Assembly: GCA_020747065.1 (NCBI GenBank)
Contig: JAGMVK010000009.1
Coordinates: 1,984,001 to 2,048,000 of the forward strand
Source: Cadophora sp. MPI-SDFR-AT-0126
Taxonomy: Eukaryota > Ascomycota > Leotiomycetes > Helotiales > Ploettnerulaceae
DNA: 64,000 nt
Direction of reading: 5' to 3'
The position numbers and the translations under genes were made by a program. This document shows, piece by piece, positions 45,097 through 54,898 of this stretch; positions within the stretch are counted from its first letter, which is position 1; every line of letters begins with the position of its first letter. Below the pieces are notes generated by a model, which saw nothing but the letters and a program-made list of their open reading frames with translations, was not told where the DNA came from and ran no database searches.

Positions 45097-47481
45097 TTAC
45101 AAATTCGCAACCCCAGAAGGCGGCTCAATATGTACCGGCACCGTAAAATTATACTTCTCCTGAAACCGCGGCAATGTATCAACAACGGCCTCCCTACCCT
45201 TCAACTCAAACCCAAACTCAATCCCCCCATCAATATCCAGCGCAAAAATATAATCACCTGGAAAGATCGTCAAATCACCATTCTCTTCCGCTCTCGCTAA
45301 AGACCCCAAAGTAAGAGGCAAGTGAAGCGTCTTCTGCCCGCCAACAGGAATATCGTGGACACGATCGTACGATATCAGAGATTTGATTGGACGAGGAGAT
45401 GGTCCGGCGAAAGGACTTGATATGAATAGTAGACCGACGTAGTCGGATGTGCGAGGTCCTGTGTTCCTTACAATTGCAGTAATGTTCGCAAAGGGAGTTG
45501 TATCGCTACTGCCACGGGACGTGATTGTTTCGATATTGTAAGATTCCTGAAGTGTTGATTCCCAAGCGAATTTAAACTCTGTGTAATGAAGTCCATACCC
45601 GAATGGAATCACAGGCTTGCCATTATACCACTTGTATGTCCGTCCTGGAAACGAATCGCTGGCATTCGGTCGGAGCCGAATATCAAAAATACTGACTTCA
45701 TCGGCGTAGCTCGCGGGATACTGCGTCACTGGCAATCTCCCCGCAACAGATGCATCGCCCTTGATGATGTCAAGTATAGCCGTTCCGCCTTCCTGCCCAG
45801 GATATCCCACCCAAAGCAGGGCACTGACATTATCGCTTTCCAGAAGAGCGCTATCGTCGACTTGTCCACCTCCAAATTGTACGACGATAAGTGGTTTGCC
45901 AAGCGTCGAGAGTTCGGAGATCAGATCGAGCTGTTTACCAGGCCATGTGAGTGATGTCCTGTCGAACTCTTCAGACTCAACCGTGTTGTCAATCCCGCCC
46001 AGGAAGAAGATGATCTCAGCATTTCGTGCCTCTAAGAGAGCTTCCTCGAATCCTGATGTGTTCGTGCCACTTATGGGAGTGCCGAGTGCATATGACACGT
46101 CCCATTCCTTTTGAAAGGCTTCCAATGGCGAGGTAATGTGTTGCGCTCTGCCAAAATAGTTGCCCTGCATTTGCTCAGTGGCATTCGCGAATGGTCCTAT
46201 CATCGCGACTTTCGAGTACCTCCTCTCGCCATCAAGTGGAAGGGTTCCATCATTTTTCAGGAGAGTAACTCCTTCAATGGCGGCTCTGTACGCAAGACTC
46301 TGTGCTTCCGGCGTGGCAACATCCGAGAATGACAAGGTGTTGTACTCACTGCCGTCGAAATATCCAACGGAGAAGAGAGCAGTATACAGTCTCTTAAGTG
46401 CCCGGTCCAGAGTCTCTTCTGTAGTGTGATTTTTGAGCACCGCATCACCGAGCTTGAGATACGAGTCACCACAATCAAGGTCCGTTCCAGCGTTCATAGA
46501 AACAGCGGCAGCATCCGCAAGACTATCCGTAAAGTTATGATACCTATAGATATCATCCACAGCACCACAATCGGCAACAACGTAATTATAATCCGCCGTG
46601 AAGTTCCAATGCTTTCTGAGAACGTCTTCCAAGAGATACTCATTCGCACAAGCTGGAATCCCATTCACAGAGTTATACGAGCACATCACGCTCCCCACCC
46701 GCACATCCCTCACACACGTCTTGAAAGGCGCCAAGAAATAATCCGCCAGGTCCTGTGGCGAGGGGTTGTAATTGTTCCCATGTCGGCCAGTCTCAACATC
46801 GTAAACAGCATAATGCTTACAAGTCGCAATAACCTGGTTCTTTTCCATATCGTCTCCCTGAAGTCCCGGAATGAAATTCCGAGTATATCGCTGCACATGG
46901 AAGGAATCCTCGCCCGGCGTCTCCTGACCTCTTCCCCAGCGCGGATCCCGAAACGGATTGATATTGGGCGTCCAGAAATCAAAACCCGCGAATCCATGAT
47001 TCGCAAATGCACGAGCTTCTTTCCCAATCACGCGTGCTACGTCTCGAATGAGAGTATCGTCAAATGATGCAGCTGTGAGGATCGGGGACCCGAAACTGGT
47101 TGCGTAACTGAAGTTTGAGCCGTTAGGAGGGAAATGAACGCCTGGGCTGGAGCCTACGCCGTGGAGAGCTTCGTTCCACCATTCGTAGGAGGGGAGACCG
47201 AGTCTAGTGGATCCGGTGGAGGTAGATACCAGATTCGAGATTTTCTCTTCGAGGCTGAAGGAATTGACGAGGGATGCTACGCGCTGCTTGATGCCGAGTG
47301 ACGTGTCGCATACTGTGTGAGCACAAAGTGGACTTCTTTGGCACGCGGGCATAAATCCAGACCTTAAGGAGTCGTATGGTGCCCTTGATGTAGTATTAGG
47401 ACAAGATGGATTTGAATTGGTGAGATTAATGGGAGAAGATATCCATGTCCAGAGGATCTTCTGAGCAGCAGGGAACCACAT
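45097..47481 (-). CDS. Beta-xylosidase, glycoside hydrolase family 3
   Basis: Releases xylose from xylo-oligosaccharides. About 795 aa in a single exon. Motifs: YEWWNEALHGVG, GFDFWTPNINPFRDPRWGRGQETPGED, CKHYAVYD, VGSVMCSYNSVNGIPACAN, and the nucleophile Asp in VVADCGAVDDIY (SDW-type loop). The C-terminal domains are present: SLAYRAAIEGVTLLKNDGTLPL, GYPGQEGGTAILDIIKG, GRLPVTQYP, and FnIII-like PFGYGLHYTEF. ATG 47481 gives MWFPAAQKILWTW, a poor signal peptide; the true N-terminus may lie in an upstream exon. Two tandem CreA-type sites lie about 300 bp upstream. Confidence 0.9.
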   Translation of the reverse strand: MWFPAAQKILWTWISSPINLTNSNPSCPNTTSRAPYDSLRSGFMPACQRSPLCAHTVCDTSLGIKQRVASLVNSFSLEEKISNLVSTSTGSTRLGLPSYEWWNEALHGVGSSPGVHFPPNGSNFSYATSFGSPILTAASFDDTLIRDVARVIGKEARAFANHGFAGFDFWTPNINPFRDPRWGRGQETPGEDSFHVQRYTRNFIPGLQGDDMEKNQVIATCKHYAVYDVETGRHGNNYNPSPQDLADYFLAPFKTCVRDVRVGSVMCSYNSVNGIPACANEYLLEDVLRKHWNFTADYNYVVADCGAVDDIYRYHNFTDSLADAAAVSMNAGTDLDCGDSYLKLGDAVLKNHTTEETLDRALKRLYTALFSVGYFDGSEYNTLSFSDVATPEAQSLAYRAAIEGVTLLKNDGTLPLDGERRYSKVAMIGPFANATEQMQGNYFGRAQHITSPLEAFQKEWDVSYALGTPISGTNTSGFEEALLEARNAEIIFFLGGIDNTVESEEFDRTSLTWPGKQLDLISELSTLGKPLIVVQFGGGQVDDSALLESDNVSALLWVGYPGQEGGTAILDIIKGDASVAGRLPVTQYPASYADEVSIFDIRLRPNASDSFPGRTYKWYNGKPVIPFGYGLHYTEFKFAWESTLQESYNIETITSRGSSDTTPFANITAIVRNTGPRTSDYVGLLFISSPFAGPSPRPIKSLISYDRVHDIPVGGQKTLHLPLTLGSLARAEENGDLTIFPGDYIFALDIDGGIEFGFELKGREAVVDTLPRFQEKYNFTVPVHIEPPSGVANL

Positions 47482-48358
47482 CGTAAGCTCCAAATGTGAT
47501 TCACACTCCAAGTATACAGCAATAACAGTACCTCTGCGTTCTTGCCAGATATCTTCTGCGTTCTTGTAAATATGGTCAGAACTTCAATTAAAGAGAACAA
47601 AACCAGGTCGAGCCCCACCTTGCTTTCACCAGCAGAGCCCCTCCCACCTTTGACTATCCCTTTAATTCCATTGGAGCGCCTACTAAATTCCAGTCGATAA
47701 CTACTCCCGATTCGATGCGACGTAGCATTTTACCTTGCATCGCGCCGATCCGCTCGTTACAGCAGAGTGCTACAACCCCGCAATTACCCCGCAATTTAGG
47801 TGGGCCAAAGTTAATGAATATCACAATAGACATCACAATAGAAGTCTAAATGGCATCAGATTCAATCTACACCACCTAAAATGGACATGCAATCGAGATA
47901 GTACTTGGATTTAATCTTAAGTCCTCATTGGACGGGCGGTAGCAGGTCTGAGATTCATGATAATTGCTACGATGTTTAACATTAAGCGAGGCTGTGTTTT
48001 GCCCCAGATGCAGGAGCAAGACAATTTATCACGGAGATCATATGTAGGCACAAAGATACATAAATAATGTTTTAATTTATGCTATCTATGATTCGGCATT
48101 CGAATCCCTAGCCTGACTGACGGATTGAAAAAAATTCAGGATCCTGGCAGGAGATCCATCCATCCGATATCCATCGTGTCGCTGAGGTATCGAAAGGCAG
48201 AATGGTGTTATGTAAAATGCAACGTGCTCTCAATGCACTCCAAACTCAAAGCATGGTCTTTTTCCTGTCCAAGGACAAGAGGAGAAAGATACTCAATGTA
48301 GAGACGGCCGCGCCACAGTTAATAGCGTCCTCTTCTCACAAAGACCTTTCCTCAAATT
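47482..48358. other. Intergenic/promoter region of the xylosidase gene
   Basis: About 880 bp. Besides the paired CCCCGC motifs (listed separately), it has a small direct repeat (ATCACAATAGA twice) around 47820-47845. No gene seen. Confidence 0.5.
47776..47792 (-). promoter_or_regulatory. Paired CreA-type sites (GCGGGG x2) upstream of the GH3 gene
   Basis: CCCCGC occurs at 47776-47781 and 47787-47792 on the plus strand, that is GCGGGG twice toward the xylosidase gene, 11 bp apart. They lie about 300 bp before its ATG. GCGGGG fits the SYGGRG consensus of the carbon catabolite repressor CreA/CRE1. Confidence 0.5.
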
Positions 48359-51300
48359 TCAGCCCAACAACTCCCCAGCCTTCTCCTCCAAACCCTCAAG
48401 CCCATCAACCCCGCATCCATCTAACCAAGCCCGCGCCTTCTCAACAACCAACTCCCACGTACCCTGTTCCTCGCCACATTTCTCCTGCAAGAACTTAACT
48501 ACTAAGATAGTCAACCAGACCTTTGCATCAACTCCAACCGGTGAATCAGTGTCCTTCACGCCCACGATGTTGAAAGCACGCTTTTTGCTGTCTGAAGCCC
48601 AGAAACCGTCGAAATCTTGGAGCTCGATGAGAGCGAGGACTTTGTCGGCGATTGAAGTCGGGGCGGTGGATTGTGGTGTGAATCCAGGTGGCGAGGCAGA
48701 TCCAGGTGGAGCACCGAAACTGCCCATGGCAGGACCTCGACTGCTTTTCTTGCGCATGACACTGGAAATACCAAAAGCGGAAGGCATTGGAGCTGCTGGA
48801 GCAGGCGCAGGAGGTGTATTAGTACTGAACAGACCTCCACCTCCACTGGACATAGACTGCATCGGAGGCGGGGGAGGAACAGAAGCAGACCCAAACATGG
48901 GCTGTTGGGGCTGGGCCATTGGTTGGAATGGTGAAGCAAAACTACGAAATAGACCTTTGGATCTTGGGGCAGGACCAGGTCCAGAAGCGCCGAAAGCACC
49001 AGTTGAAAATGCAGAACTGCGCGCAGTAAAAACCCCGCCGCGAGACTTTGGCTTGTAGTTCACGGGCATCGAATCCACGCGACTTCGAAGTTCCACTTTA
49101 GGGCCAGTATACAATTGACTCATATCACACGAGTATTCCTCGATATCGTCTTCCCCTGAGTGTCTTACGTTAGCCTTATCGTTTTCAATTTGGCGTTGTT
49201 GGGTGGATCGTGTATGGTAATCATTTCGTGGCCATAGAGGGTCCTCACATTCTAGAAAGAAAGTTGACTTACCAATCATGTCGAATTCTTCCTTTGTCTC
49301 CTCGCCAGTGTTGTCTCCCTTGGCCTTCTCTACAATCTTCTTCTCATTTGCAGTAACCGCCACAAACGAGCACCACTGGCCAGCAATCTGGAACTTCTCT
49401 CCAAGTCGAACAGCCTCTCTCTCGACCAAATCATCGAACGAACTAGGATGGACGTCCTTGACCGAAATGCCGTCTTGGTTTTTCGCATCGTGGATCCATC
49501 CGCGACCCTCCTCGAGATCTTGTACAGCCTTCTTGGCTGCGAGTTGATGGATCGTCTCAGCACGAGCTGCGAGGACCTCGATAGGGATCTCTAATGCAAG
49601 AGTTCCATGCTCGGACGTGGCTCTCAGGACAACTGCCGTAGGATTGCGTTGAATTGTCTCGGGTGACATCAATAGGTAGACTGTAGTTCTGGAGAATGCG
49701 TAGAGCGATGGGATCTTGTTGGGAGCTTGCAGAAGCTTGGGTGTAGGGACTTTGGAGAGGGAGTGATTGGAGTCCTTCAATTCCTTGATACTCTCCTTCT
49801 CTGGATCAACGGTGTTGTCGAAGAGTGAGATAGTCGCCTTGGGCTTTTGTTCCGTGGATGTAATCTTGTTTCTGTCTGAGAGCAGAACCTTCAATCCTTC
49901 AGTGACTTTCTCGACCTCTTCAAAGTCATCATCGTCCTTTCCGTACTTGACCTCAAGAGTATAGTCAGTAATATGTGGAGTGAGAGCGCCGCGCAACATG
50001 CGAACGACACAGTTATCGAGTCGCTCGCCGTCCTGAACAGCCTGTGCGAATCCATTTCCAGCGCGAGCAAGTCCTTCGATGAGAGCATGCGATACACCAC
50101 TGCCGATTCCGAGAGGGAAAATCCGAATCTTGCCTTTACTCTCCTCAACTTGCTCATTGACATAATCAAACAAGTGATGTTGGCTTTGGATGTCTCCATC
50201 GGTGAGCAGAATTATTTCGAGGGGTAGATCGGACCAACGGCGTTCAATTGTGGCTCTGATTGCACCGAAAGTCTCGGTTCCTCCCATATCTGCTCCAAAT
50301 GTCTGGACATGCTTCGTAGCTTGTTTGAGAGTGTCCTTGGTGTAGCTTTGACTCTTTTCCCACAGGAAAGAGTGGCTGCTACCGAATGAGCAGATGTTGA
50401 ATTTGACTCCAGTAGGCATCGATTTGAGGAACACGTTCATGGCTGATTGAAGCATCGAAATATTGTGTGCCATACTGCCGCTTCGGTCAGCGACGAAGAC
50501 GATCTCGGGTCGCGATGGTGGAAGAGAGAACTTGGGGACTAAAGTCACCATCAAAGCTCTGTGATTTGAGAGGGTGGGGTGTATCTCCATAATGGCTTTA
50601 GGGGTACCAATGTCCTTTGACTGCACGATCAAGACAAAGTCTTTCTCAAGCGTAGCAGTTCCAAGAGACAGAGTTGCAGATGCCTTGCTCATCGCTGGAT
50701 CTGCAGATGAGGCTGTAGAGACTGTTCCCATGGATACTGCAATAGGATGCGACGGAGACTGGACTCCTTTGATGAACGAGCCTTCCGGCATATTGACATC
50801 GACAACGATCTTGATGCCATCGTGATTCTGAGCCGTAACTCCGGAAGGTGTGCCATAGTCTGGACCAGAACCGTATCTAGGGGCGATCTTCGTGGGGATC
50901 GTGAATCGAATGCCCTCGGTCTCGTGATGCTTCAGCTCTCCGATGTAGGTGATCTCCACGATGACACTCTCGCCTGCGGGGATATTTCCAAGTTTGGTGC
51001 TGAACATATCCGAAGCTTCGGGTGCTTGTTGTAGAAGGCCAGCTGTCTCGCCCTTGGCCACTGCCTTGTCGAATATTTCTTGAGCCTTGGCTTTCTCCTT
51101 CACGAGACCCCGCAGTACCTTCTTGCCAACTCGGCAGGTGAAGCTGACGACAGAAACACCATCGTAGAGAGGGAATGCATAGGTGCACTCCTTGATGGCA
51201 TCTGTGCTAGATGGATTCTTGAAGGTCTGCTTGAGTACTGTACGGGAAGTTGTTGAGAGGATGGTGCTGTGAGCTTCGCTCTCTAGGAGGGGCAGGTACC

Positions 51301-51376
51301 GTTTTGGAATGTATTGGTAGTATTGACTCTGTTTTGGAGGCGCTGGTAGATACCAGCAACCGCAGAAGGAACTCAT
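48359..51376 (-). CDS. VIT and von Willebrand factor A domain protein
   Basis: The open frame is 1005 codons. A good in-frame 117-nt intron (49272 down to 49156, GTAAGT to CTCAG, branch site GCTAAC) would give about 966 aa. Residues 15-165 form a VIT domain (YAFPLYDGVSVVSFTCRVG, FSTKLGNIPAGESVIVEI). Residues about 288-460 form a VWA domain with intact MIDAS (FVADRSGSM) and EIILLTDGDIQ. A Pro/Gly-rich, low-complexity region precedes the C-terminal DFDGFWASDSKK block. The architecture resembles inter-alpha-trypsin-inhibitor heavy chain and PARP4-type proteins, and is common in fungi. No signal peptide; cytosolic scaffold is likely. Confidence 0.9.
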   Translation of the reverse strand: MSSFCGCWYLPAPPKQSQYYQYIPKRYLPLLESEAHSTILSTTSRTVLKQTFKNPSSTDAIKECTYAFPLYDGVSVVSFTCRVGKKVLRGLVKEKAKAQEIFDKAVAKGETAGLLQQAPEASDMFSTKLGNIPAGESVIVEITYIGELKHHETEGIRFTIPTKIAPRYGSGPDYGTPSGVTAQNHDGIKIVVDVNMPEGSFIKGVQSPSHPIAVSMGTVSTASSADPAMSKASATLSLGTATLEKDFVLIVQSKDIGTPKAIMEIHPTLSNHRALMVTLVPKFSLPPSRPEIVFVADRSGSMAHNISMLQSAMNVFLKSMPTGVKFNICSFGSSHSFLWEKSQSYTKDTLKQATKHVQTFGADMGGTETFGAIRATIERRWSDLPLEIILLTDGDIQSQHHLFDYVNEQVEESKGKIRIFPLGIGSGVSHALIEGLARAGNGFAQAVQDGERLDNCVVRMLRGALTPHITDYTLEVKYGKDDDDFEEVEKVTEGLKVLLSDRNKITSTEQKPKATISLFDNTVDPEKESIKELKDSNHSLSKVPTPKLLQAPNKIPSLYAFSRTTVYLLMSPETIQRNPTAVVLRATSEHGTLALEIPIEVLAARAETIHQLAAKKAVQDLEEGRGWIHDAKNQDGISVKDVHPSSFDDLVEREAVRLGEKFQIAGQWCSFVAVTANEKKIVEKAKGDNTGEETKEEFDMIGKSTFFLECEDPLWPRNDYHTRSTQQRQIENDKANVRHSGEDDIEEYSCDMSQLYTGPKVELRSRVDSMPVNYKPKSRGGVFTARSSAFSTGAFGASGPGPAPRSKGLFRSFASPFQPMAQPQQPMFGSASVPPPPPMQSMSSGGGGLFSTNTPPAPAPAAPMPSAFGISSVMRKKSSRGPAMGSFGAPPGSASPPGFTPQSTAPTSIADKVLALIELQDFDGFWASDSKKRAFNIVGVKDTDSPVGVDAKVWLTILVVKFLQEKCGEEQGTWELVVEKARAWLDGCGVDGLEGLEEKAGELLG

Positions 51377-53118
51377 AGTGACGATGAATTCTGTGTGAGT
51401 GGTCGTCGTACGGTTCGTGTCGAGGTTTGGTGCTTTGTTGTTGTTGTTGTTGTTGATGAAGAAGAGGAGGATGATGAGATGGGGTTTTTTAGGCTAAGCG
51501 AGGAGCTTGCCCAGCCTGGTGCCTTGGGGGAATGTGTCACTCTAAAATCTGCCTTGCGCCAAAACTGCGCCACCAGCCAATAAACATCGTGGGTCGGCGA
51601 CGACAAACGACAACTTAAGCTTAATTTGATTTTTATTCGGTAACTGCCGCCGGCCATTATTGGAGAATACCTTAGCACCAAGTATATTTTCTGTGAAATT
51701 CGCTAACACACGTGACTCTCATTCTCGAGAGGAAAGAGGCAACAGCCACTAGTCTTTGAAAGACGCGTAATTGTGAGACAACATTTGGCAGATCTGAAAG
51801 CCAATGTTCCAGAGTTCCCATTAAAGGTGTCACAAATCGCCTCGCGACAGTTTTGCTTCTGGTTCATTCAAGTATACGAAGGAAGCGTCCATCGCTAACT
51901 TTTCGTGATGGAGTATCAAATAAACAATACTGGAAAGCAGAATTGCAAGTAAGGGAAAGACATACATTCTGAGACACTTTGAAATATGTTCTGTATAGCT
52001 TGCTTGAAATTTGCCATGGATAAAATGTGAATGCGGCGCTGCTGCGGTTTCTAGGCTCGCTCAGTGAGTCAGAGGTCCCGAATAAGAGGAACAGACTCAT
52101 TTCTAAAATAAGTCATAGCATGAAGTCGAAAGAGAATTGTCAATAGGCAGACGTATGAATCTGAATATGCGGGTTTGGATTGAATGAACGAGAACGCTGA
52201 AGGGTGAATGCAAATTCCACAACTAGCAAGGAATAACAAGAAAGAGCAAAACAAAAATTAAAAAGTCGTATAGGAATTGGAGGTCATTGATAGAGATCAG
52301 TCAACAGCATAAAGGGGAGTTTCAGGGTACAATAATATGCGAGATATCAAAAATGGACAATTTGTCGCCACGCGAGGAAGGATGCATGTACTTCATCCTC
52401 ATTTCATCCACTCAGCTTGGATCTTCTCCCCCAGCATCGAGAGAAACATAAAATACTCGCTACAGATATCAAGCAAATGTCTCAAAGAAGATACAGACAT
52501 TATCAACGTAGGTAGACAATGTTTAGTAGAAGACGATCCGTTTCTCATTCCACCTCAGCTACTCAGGACCAAAACATGTGAAACAAAAGCTCTCGATACA
52601 AGTGCCGGCGGGCCCACGGCTCAAAAGTCAGGGCAAAGTCCAAGTATCGTACTTCCATCTCTCCGATGAGTGATCAAGATATAGCAGCGGGGTAGAACTA
52701 ATACAATTGTCCTTTGCGGGGGGAAGTCCTCCGGCGGGGTATCTAATCCCAGTCGACCGCCGGCCCGACAAAGCCTCCTTGCATGCAGGTACGCAACCTA
52801 AATCAACCCCCTGGCCAGAATAAGGTTCCAGGTCCCTGGTTGTAAATTAATTAATCCGACTATCACAGTACACTGTGGAAGTCGCATGTATGGATTGGTG
52901 ATTAGTTCAAGGCTTTGAAGCTAAGTCAACAAGCTATTCGGTACATGCGGTCCGGATTCAGTACCCGATGCGAATCTCCCCACAGCGGAACAGACATGCA
53001 AGAGCCTCCGAAATGAGATTTCTTTCCCTTATTTATACTGTACTTGGCGTCCTGGTTTGCTACTGTTTCTCTTGCACTCATCTACTCTATTTCTCTTGTC
53101 AAGTCTTGAGTCTTCAAC
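51377..53118. other. Long divergent intergenic region
   Basis: About 1.7 kb between the VIT/VWA gene (minus) and the GH5 gene (plus). It contains a TTG microsatellite near 51436-51456 and, nearer the GH5 gene, three GCGGGG sites (listed separately). No supported ORF. Confidence 0.5.
52687..52739 (+). promoter_or_regulatory. Cluster of three CreA-type sites upstream of the GH5 cellulase
   Basis: GCGGGG occurs at 52687-52692, 52716-52721 and 52734-52739. They are about 380-430 bp before the cellulase ATG. They fit SYGGRG and suggest glucose repression; this is inference from sequence only. Confidence 0.5.
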
Positions 53119-54807
53119 ATGTTCTCCAAGGTATTTGTTGCAGCTTCACTGCTTGCTGCCAAGGCGGCCGCAACCATCTTCTATGCTGGAGTAGCAGAGA
53201 GCGGTGGAGAGTTCGGAGTCTACAGTAAGTGAACTTCATTTGTCCTAAGGACATCCTAATAACATACTCAAGGTTCATCTGCAACACCCGGCACCGGTCT
53301 CCCAGGTCGACTGGGAGTCGATTATGCATTCATCAACAAAGCCGGCATTGACGTCTACGTCGATCAGAACAAAGTCAATCTGTTCCGTGTCGCCTTTCTC
53401 CTGGAGCGAATGTGCCCTCTGTCATATGGACTCGGAGCCAAGTTCAACGAAACCGTTTGTCTCATTTTCCAACAACCTACCGTATAGAACTGATGCTCTG
53501 CAGCATTTCTCAGAATTTGCCGATGCCGTCAATTATATCACTGTCACCAAGGGCGCGTACTGTATCCTGGATCCTCACAATTACATGCGATACAACAACC
53601 CTTCTCAGCAACCTATGACTGGAAGTATCATTGGCGACACTTCAGATGTGACCGCGGCGACAACAGCTCAATTTGCTGCTTTCTGGGGCGAAATGGCTTC
53701 TAGATTCAAGAGCAATGAGAAGGTCATCTTTGGTCTTATGAACGAGGCAAGTCTATTGTGGGACTGTCAGAAGTACACCTGTTAATGATTTGCAGCCCCA
53801 TGACATGGACAACAACTTGGTGCTCGCCAATGACCAAGCTGCGGTTAACGCCATCAGAGCAGCTGGCGCATACCAACTGTGGGGATATCATTCTCCTTCA
53901 TCCTAAACATTTGCTAACAGGACTCAGGATTCTCGCTCCCGGAGGCGGCTGGACAGGAGGCCACTCCTGGACCCAATCATACTCCGGTAATGTCCCCGCC
54001 TCAAGCGAAGTCATGTTCAAAATAACCGACCCAGTAAACAACACCGGTACGTCCGTCCTTACAATTTCCATACTCTAGCCATGAAATCCAACATCATACT
54101 AACGACTGACAGCATTCGATATCCACGAATACCTCGACTCCGACTTCTCCGGCGGCCACGCTCTGTGCTCCTCACCTGCAGCAACCAACCTCGCCGCCCT
54201 CACCACCTGGCTCAAACAATACGGCTTCAAAGCCATGATCACCGAGTTCGGCGCCGCAAACGGCACCCAATGCGCGTCCTATCTCACCGACATGGTCAAC
54301 TACATGGCTTCCAACGACGTCTACATCGGCTGGACCGCTTGGGCAGCCGGTCCATTCTGGGGAACCTACTCACCCTGCTGCACCGACTCCCAACAGTGGG
54401 GAAGTCTCGAGCCCGGAAGCTTGGCCAGTGATGGAAGTCCCGGACTCTATACCACGGTTTGGCAGAAGTTGATTCAGCCCTTGTTACCTACTACGTTGCA
54501 GAAGACTGGTATTTCGAATGTGAAGGGCCCGGGTGGTGTTGTTGGGCCGATTTCTAGCTCGACGATCAAGACTTCGACGGTGGTTTCGACGTCGAGTGTT
54601 AAGTCTAGTTCTGTGACAAGCACCAAGGTTTCGACTACCAGCACGAAATCTGCGACTTCGACGAGCACGAAGGCTACCAGTACGGCTTCTGCTGTGGCGC
54701 TCTACGGACAATGTGGTGGTGGTGGTGCATCCGCCCCATGGACCTTGCCTTGTGCAGCTGGGTCAACTTGCAAGTATGTAAACGAGTGGTACTCGCAATG
54801 TCTTTGA
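53119..54807 (+). CDS. GH5 endo-beta-1,4-glucanase with C-terminal CBM1
   Basis: Secreted cellulase. Signal peptide MFSKVFVAASLLAAKAAA. Catalytic domain: GVDYAFINKAGIDV, VNLFRVAF, LDPHNYMRYNN, the acid/base Glu in VIFGLMNEPHDMD, AFDIHEYLDSD, and the nucleophile Glu in AMITEFGAANG. A Ser/Thr-rich linker leads to a fungal cellulose-binding module (LYGQCGGGG, CAAGSTCKYVNEWYSQCL). Seven exons; introns 53225-53272, 53455-53503, 53747-53795 (GC donor, GAG/GCAAGT), 53879-53927 and 54047-54112, with all joins restoring conserved sequence. Stop at 54805. The gene is complete. Confidence 0.92.
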
Positions 54808-54898
54808 ATGAGCTGCAGGAAGCAGTACTGGTTCAATGTAGATATTATCCGAGACTCTCGACTGTATATAATTTTCTATATCTGATCTGAACAATGTT

